The notes below the pieces were generated by a model. It had not been told where the DNA came from, made no database searches, and saw only the letters and a list, made by a program, of their open reading frames with translations. Shown piece after piece: positions 60,848-64,000 of a DNA stretch of 64,000 nucleotides (within the stretch, counting starts at the first letter, position 1; the number at the start of each line of letters is the position of its first letter). Origin of the DNA: Brevundimonas sp. AAP58 (lineage in GTDB: Bacteria > Pseudomonadota > Alphaproteobacteria > Caulobacterales > Caulobacteraceae); contig NZ_LJHU01000018.1 of NCBI RefSeq assembly GCF_001295975.1, positions 1 through 64,000 of the forward strand, in the 5' to 3' direction. A program made the position numbers and the translations under genes.

Positions 60848-62206
60848 TCAGTCCCTGGCGACGACGAGATCGTCGCCAGGTCCGGCGGCGGGATCGGCCC
60901 CGGCCGCGAGCGGCCCCGGGTCTCCGTTGAGGGCGGCGGCCAGGGCGTCGCGATCCAGCGCGCCTTCCCAGCGGGCGACCACCAGGGTCGCCACGGCGTT
61001 GCCGATGAAGTTGGTCAGGGCCCGGCACTCGCTCATGAAGCGGTCGATGCCAAGGATCAGGGCCATGCCCGCGATCGGCACGTCGGGCACGACCGCCAGC
61101 GTGGCCGCGAGCGTGATGAAGCCCGCGCCGGTGATGCCCGCCGCCCCCTTGGAGCTCAGCATGGCGACCAGCAACAGCGTCACCTGCTGCCACAGCGTCA
61201 GCTCGATGTTCAGCGCCTGGGCGATGAACAGCGCTGCCATCGTCATGTAGATGTTGGTGCCGTCGAGGTTGAAGGAATAGCCGGTCGGCACGACCAGGCC
61301 GACGACGGACTTGGCCGCGCCCGCGCGCTCCATCTTCTGGAGCAGGCTGGGCAGGGCGGCCTCGGACGACGAGGTGCCCAGCACCAGCAGCAGCTCTTCC
61401 TTCAGGTAGCGGATCAGCTTGAAGATCGAAAAGCCGTTGGCGATGGCCACGAGGCCGAGAATGCCCACCACGAAGATGGCAGACGTCAGGTAGAAGGTGG
61501 CCACCAGCGCGATCAGATTGATCACCGACGCGATCCCATACGCCCCGATGGTGAAGGCGAAGGCCCCGAACGCCCCGATCGGCGCGGCCTTCATCACGAT
61601 GGCGACGAGCTTGAAAAAGGCGGTCGAGACCGATTCCAGCATCGTCAGGACGGGCTTTCCGGCGTCCCCGACCATGGCCAGCGCCAGGCCGAACAGGACC
61701 GAGACGAACAGCACCTGCAGGATGTTTCCGGTCGAGAAGGCGCTGACGAAGGTGTCCGGGATCACCGACAGCAGAAAGCCGACCACCGTCGTCTCATGGG
61801 CGGCGGTCGAGTACTGTGAGACCGCGCCCGCATCCAGCGAGGCCGGGTCGATGTTGAGCCCTCGGCCCGGCTGGACGATGTTGGCCACGACCAGGCCGAC
61901 GATCAGTGCCAGGGTCGAGAAGACGAGGAAATAGGCGAAGGCCTTGGCGGCCACGCGGCCGACCTTGCCGATGTCGCGCATGCCCGCGATGCCGACCACG
62001 ATGGTCAGGAAGATCACCGGAGCGATGACCATCTTCACCAGCTTGATGAAGCCGTCGCCCAGCGGTTTCAGGCTCTCGCCGAACTCCGGGAAGAAATGGC
62101 CGATCGCGCCGCCCAGCAGGATGGCGCCCAGCACCTGGACATAGAGGTGGCTCCACCACGGGCGCGGTCCCGCCGAGGCCTGTCCATGATCAGACGCGAT
62201 ATGCAT
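60848..62206 (-). CDS. dctA: C4-dicarboxylate:cation symporter DctA
   Basis: 452 residues from ATG 62206, with GGAGG just upstream. DAACS family with eight helices and two re-entrant loops: [21 protein letters not shown] (HP1 serine-rich), [21 protein letters not shown] (helix 7 substrate motif) and [21 protein letters not shown] (HP2). Imports succinate, fumarate or malate. The C-terminus is long and acidic-poor ([17 protein letters not shown]). First gene of a unit with the TonB receptor 39 bases downstream; divergent from dctB. Confidence 0.95.
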   Translation of the reverse strand: MHIASDHGQASAGPRPWWSHLYVQVLGAILLGGAIGHFFPEFGESLKPLGDGFIKLVKMVIAPVIFLTIVVGIAGMRDIGKVGRVAAKAFAYFLVFSTLALIVGLVVANIVQPGRGLNIDPASLDAGAVSQYSTAAHETTVVGFLLSVIPDTFVSAFSTGNILQVLFVSVLFGLALAMVGDAGKPVLTMLESVSTAFFKLVAIVMKAAPIGAFGAFAFTIGAYGIASVINLIALVATFYLTSAIFVVGILGLVAIANGFSIFKLIRYLKEELLLVLGTSSSEAALPSLLQKMERAGAAKSVVGLVVPTGYSFNLDGTNIYMTMAALFIAQALNIELTLWQQVTLLLVAMLSSKGAAGITGAGFITLAATLAVVPDVPIAGMALILGIDRFMSECRALTNFIGNAVATLVVARWEGALDRDALAAALNGDPGPLAAGADPAAGPGDDLVVARD

Positions 62207-62419
62207 ACACCCTCCGCCGTCGGCGCGGCCGTCGTTTCCCATGGGCGATCTGTCGTCGCCTTGGCCTCAGTCTGAAACCTCTCGCGCGGTCCACCAAATC
62301 GCACGGCCTGCAAAAAAAGGTGTTTTGAATCATATTGTTGATAGTTCGTCCGGAAGACATCGTCCGGATTTCCACACATAACTCTGGTCAACTTGTGCGG
62401 ATTTCCGCACAGTCGAGGT
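62207..62419. other. dctA-dctB divergent regulatory region
   Basis: 213 bases holding the two DctD-like sites near the dctB end, an A-run (62312-62318) in the middle, and no ORF. The minus-strand promoter of dctA should lie between about 62230 and 62340, but no sigma54 or sigma70 consensus stands out. Confidence 0.5.
62361..62411. promoter_or_regulatory. Pair of DctD-like binding sites between dctA and dctB
   Basis: Site 1 TGTGCGGATTTCCGCACA (62394-62411) is an 18-base dyad with perfect eight-base arms. Site 2 CGTCCGGATTTCCACACA (62361-62378) matches it at 15 of 18 positions. They are 33 bases apart, about three helical turns, and 155-205 bases upstream of dctA, as for tandem DctD activator sites in rhizobia. 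I could not find a GG-N10-GC sigma54 promoter between them and dctA. Confidence 0.7.
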
Positions 62420-64000
62420 ATGAACCAGACTCTGTCGCAGCTGGGAAAGTATCTCGCTGGGCGCTCCGCCAGGCCCTGGCTCACCCTGCTTGCCGGCTGG
62501 CTGGTGATGTCCCTTCTGGCCATGACAATCGCCGCCGAACTGGCCCGCAGGGACGCTGTTTCGGAACTGGCCAGGCGGGCCGACGCCAACGCCGCGCTTC
62601 ACGCCGCGGTTCTTCGAAGCGAGCTTGAAAAGCAGCGTTCGGTCCCCGTGGTTCTGGCCGAGGATCCCGATGTGGCCGCCTTGCTGGCCGATCCCGGACC
62701 CGCCGCCGCCGATCGCGTCAGCGCAAAACTCGAGAACCTCGCGATCCAGATGCGCGCGGCCGCCATCTATGTTCTGGACGACGGGGGGCTGGCGCGCGCC
62801 GCCAGCAACTGGCGCGAGCCCACGAGCTTCGTCGGGTCCAACTATGCGTTTCGCCCCTACTTCACGGGCTCCCTGTCGGCGGGAGCCGCCGAGTTCTTCG
62901 CGCTTGGCACAGTCAGCGGCCGTCCAGGCCTCTATCTGGCCCGCCGCATCGGGCCAGCGGACGAGCCGCTCGGTGTGGTCGTGGTCAAGGTGGAGTTCGA
63001 CACCCTCGAAGCCGAATGGCGTCGTACCGGGGAACCCGCCTTCGTCACTGATCAGCGGGGCGTTGTTCTGGTCACCAGCGAACCCACCTGGCGCTTTCGG
63101 CGCAGTCGTGAACTGACGCCCGAAGAACGTCAGGCCATTCTCGAAGATCAGACACTAAGCGGCCAGGCGCTCGACCCCCTTCCCTACAGCGGCGAAGCCG
63201 GCAGCATCGTCGAAATCGCGCGTGGACCCGCGGCCGGGGAATGGATGCTGGCCCAGACGGAAACGGACACACCGGGCTGGACCCTGCATTTGCTTGATCC
63301 GGTCCAGCGGGCCACGGCCACGGCCACGACCAACGCCAGGGTCATCGCCCTCCTGCTGGTCACCCTCGCAGCCACGGCCGTCGCGGTCCTTTTGCGACGG
63401 CGTCAGCAAGCCCTCGCTCGTGCCAAGGCCGATGAAACGGCGCGGGCAGAACTGGAGCGCCGGATCGATGACCGTACCTCTGAACTCCGCGACGCCAACA
63501 GCCGGCTCAAGAGCGAGATCGACGAGCGCCGCCGCGCCGAGGCGAGCCGGGAAATCCTGCGCGAGGAACTGGTCCAGGCCAGCCGTCTCGCCACGCTTGG
63601 CCAGATCGCCGCCGGCGTGGCTCATGAGATCAACCAGCCGGTTGCGGCGATCCGCCTCCACTCCGAAACCGCAGCGAGACACCTCGAGCGGGGCGACGAG
63701 ACTGCCGCGCGGCGAAACCTGGATCAGGTTTCCACCCTGACCGAGCGGATCGGAACCATCACCAACGAGCTGCGGGCGTTCTCCCGCAAGGCTGGCCGTT
63801 CGGTGACGACCGTATCGCTCGCCACGGCCGTGGACGGCGCCTTGCTCCTGATCGGCCACCGACTACGCGACCATGGGGTGACGCTCCACCGCTCCGGGCT
63901 GGATGAGCTGCAGGTGATGGCCGACCCGGTCCGGCTCGAGCAGGTCGTCATCAACCTTCTCCAGAACGCGTACGAAGCGTTGCTGGACGCCCAGACCCCC
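62420..64000 (+). CDS. dctB: C4-dicarboxylate sensor histidine kinase DctB, 3' end outside the window
   Basis: Open from ATG 62420 through base 64000 without a stop (527 codons present). N-terminal helix about 20-40, periplasmic double-PAS sensor with the DctB segment NWREPTSFVGSNYAFRPYFTGSL and FFALGTVSGRPGLYLARRIG (about 128-175), second helix about 293-315, a coiled-coil linker (ARAELERRIDDRTSELRDANSRLK), H box LGQIAAGVAHEINQPVAAIRLHSE (phospho-His), and the start of the ATPase (LEQVVINLLQNAYEALL, N box). Divergent from dctA; a dctD regulator probably follows beyond the window. Confidence 0.94.
   Translation, partial: MNQTLSQLGKYLAGRSARPWLTLLAGWLVMSLLAMTIAAELARRDAVSELARRADANAALHAAVLRSELEKQRSVPVVLAEDPDVAALLADPGPAAADRVSAKLENLAIQMRAAAIYVLDDGGLARAASNWREPTSFVGSNYAFRPYFTGSLSAGAAEFFALGTVSGRPGLYLARRIGPADEPLGVVVVKVEFDTLEAEWRRTGEPAFVTDQRGVVLVTSEPTWRFRRSRELTPEERQAILEDQTLSGQALDPLPYSGEAGSIVEIARGPAAGEWMLAQTETDTPGWTLHLLDPVQRATATATTNARVIALLLVTLAATAVAVLLRRRQQALARAKADETARAELERRIDDRTSELRDANSRLKSEIDERRRAEASREILREELVQASRLATLGQIAAGVAHEINQPVAAIRLHSETAARHLERGDETAARRNLDQVSTLTERIGTITNELRAFSRKAGRSVTTVSLATAVDGALLLIGHRLRDHGVTLHRSGLDELQVMADPVRLEQVVINLLQNAYEALLDAQTP

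Noticed and set aside
58823-61819. 998-codon open frame on the plus strand through the TonB receptor and dctA
   Set aside because: It runs antisense to two real genes and across their junction, and has low-complexity composition typical of shadow frames.
62230-62345. Sigma54 (-24/-12) promoter for dctA
   Set aside because: Every GC in the minus-strand interval was checked for GG ten bases earlier and none fits. The TTTGCA at the T-run lacks the upstream GG.

Overview
The window comes from the chromosome of a high-GC alphaproteobacterium, most likely a Caulobacteraceae member close to Brevundimonas. This is inferred from CpdR beside an N-formylglutamate amidohydrolase, the secreted M13 and M16 peptidases, the TonB-dependent receptor, the family of large palindromic intergenic repeats and an EcfG-type stress promoter. 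No rRNA, CRISPR array, complete insertion sequence or replication origin was seen. Two tRNA genes are present: Val(GAC) and Gly(GCC).

Layout. 1-5.9 kb: the end of thrS, a compositionally unusual two-gene cassette (JAMM/DUF4329-like protein plus partner), a flavin-dependent oxidoreductase, a YciF-type ferritin-like stress protein behind an EcfG promoter, a palindromic element and a CAP-domain protein. 5.9-9.6 kb: a fatty-acid beta-oxidation pair (thiolase and FadJ-type protein) behind a promoter that overlaps a palindromic operator. 9.6-18.6 kb: mostly single housekeeping or hypothetical genes (epoxide-hydrolase-like protein, BaiN/HI0933-like flavoprotein, zf-CHCC protein, ABC ATPase, membrane LuxR plus DUF4199 pair, bioB, secreted amidohydrolase). 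18.8-25.7 kb: a branched-chain 2-oxo acid dehydrogenase operon (E1 alpha, E1 beta, E2, E3) with a divergent Lrp/BkdR regulator. A vapBC toxin-antitoxin module sits between the E2 and E3 genes, a long hairpin lies between the two E1 genes, and a palindromic repeat is translated in frame inside E2. 25.7-29.6 kb: pirin, a DASS anion transporter and a TerC protein.

29.9-37.7 kb is a copper/metal-resistance island. It holds a glutaredoxin-MauE fusion, a decayed second copy of the grx/merR junction, a MerR-family regulator with a CueR-like C-x7-C loop, a copA-copB-copC-like-DUF411 operon, and copC-copD. Three MerR-type operators (about 30.7, 31.7 and 35.9 kb) tie the island together. 37.9-49.97 kb: a Fic remnant next to tRNA-Val, CpdR, a strong candidate small RNA with an anti-Shine-Dalgarno loop (about 39.8 kb), ppa, an M13 peptidase, a two-component system plus DegP-like protease operon, a heparinase-family protein and rpe. 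50-56.3 kb: HPPD, isoaspartyl peptidase, a methyltransferase-fold membrane protein, a double M16 peptidase and tRNA-Gly. 56.4-64 kb: an unusual operon, dctA-TonB receptor-secreted alpha/beta hydrolase, divergent from a dctB sensor kinase that runs off the end of the window, with two DctD-like sites between them.

Many start sites were moved downstream of the longest open frame, because Shine-Dalgarno sequences, signal peptides or stop/start coupling pointed there. Function calls rest on recognised motifs read by eye; no database search was possible.
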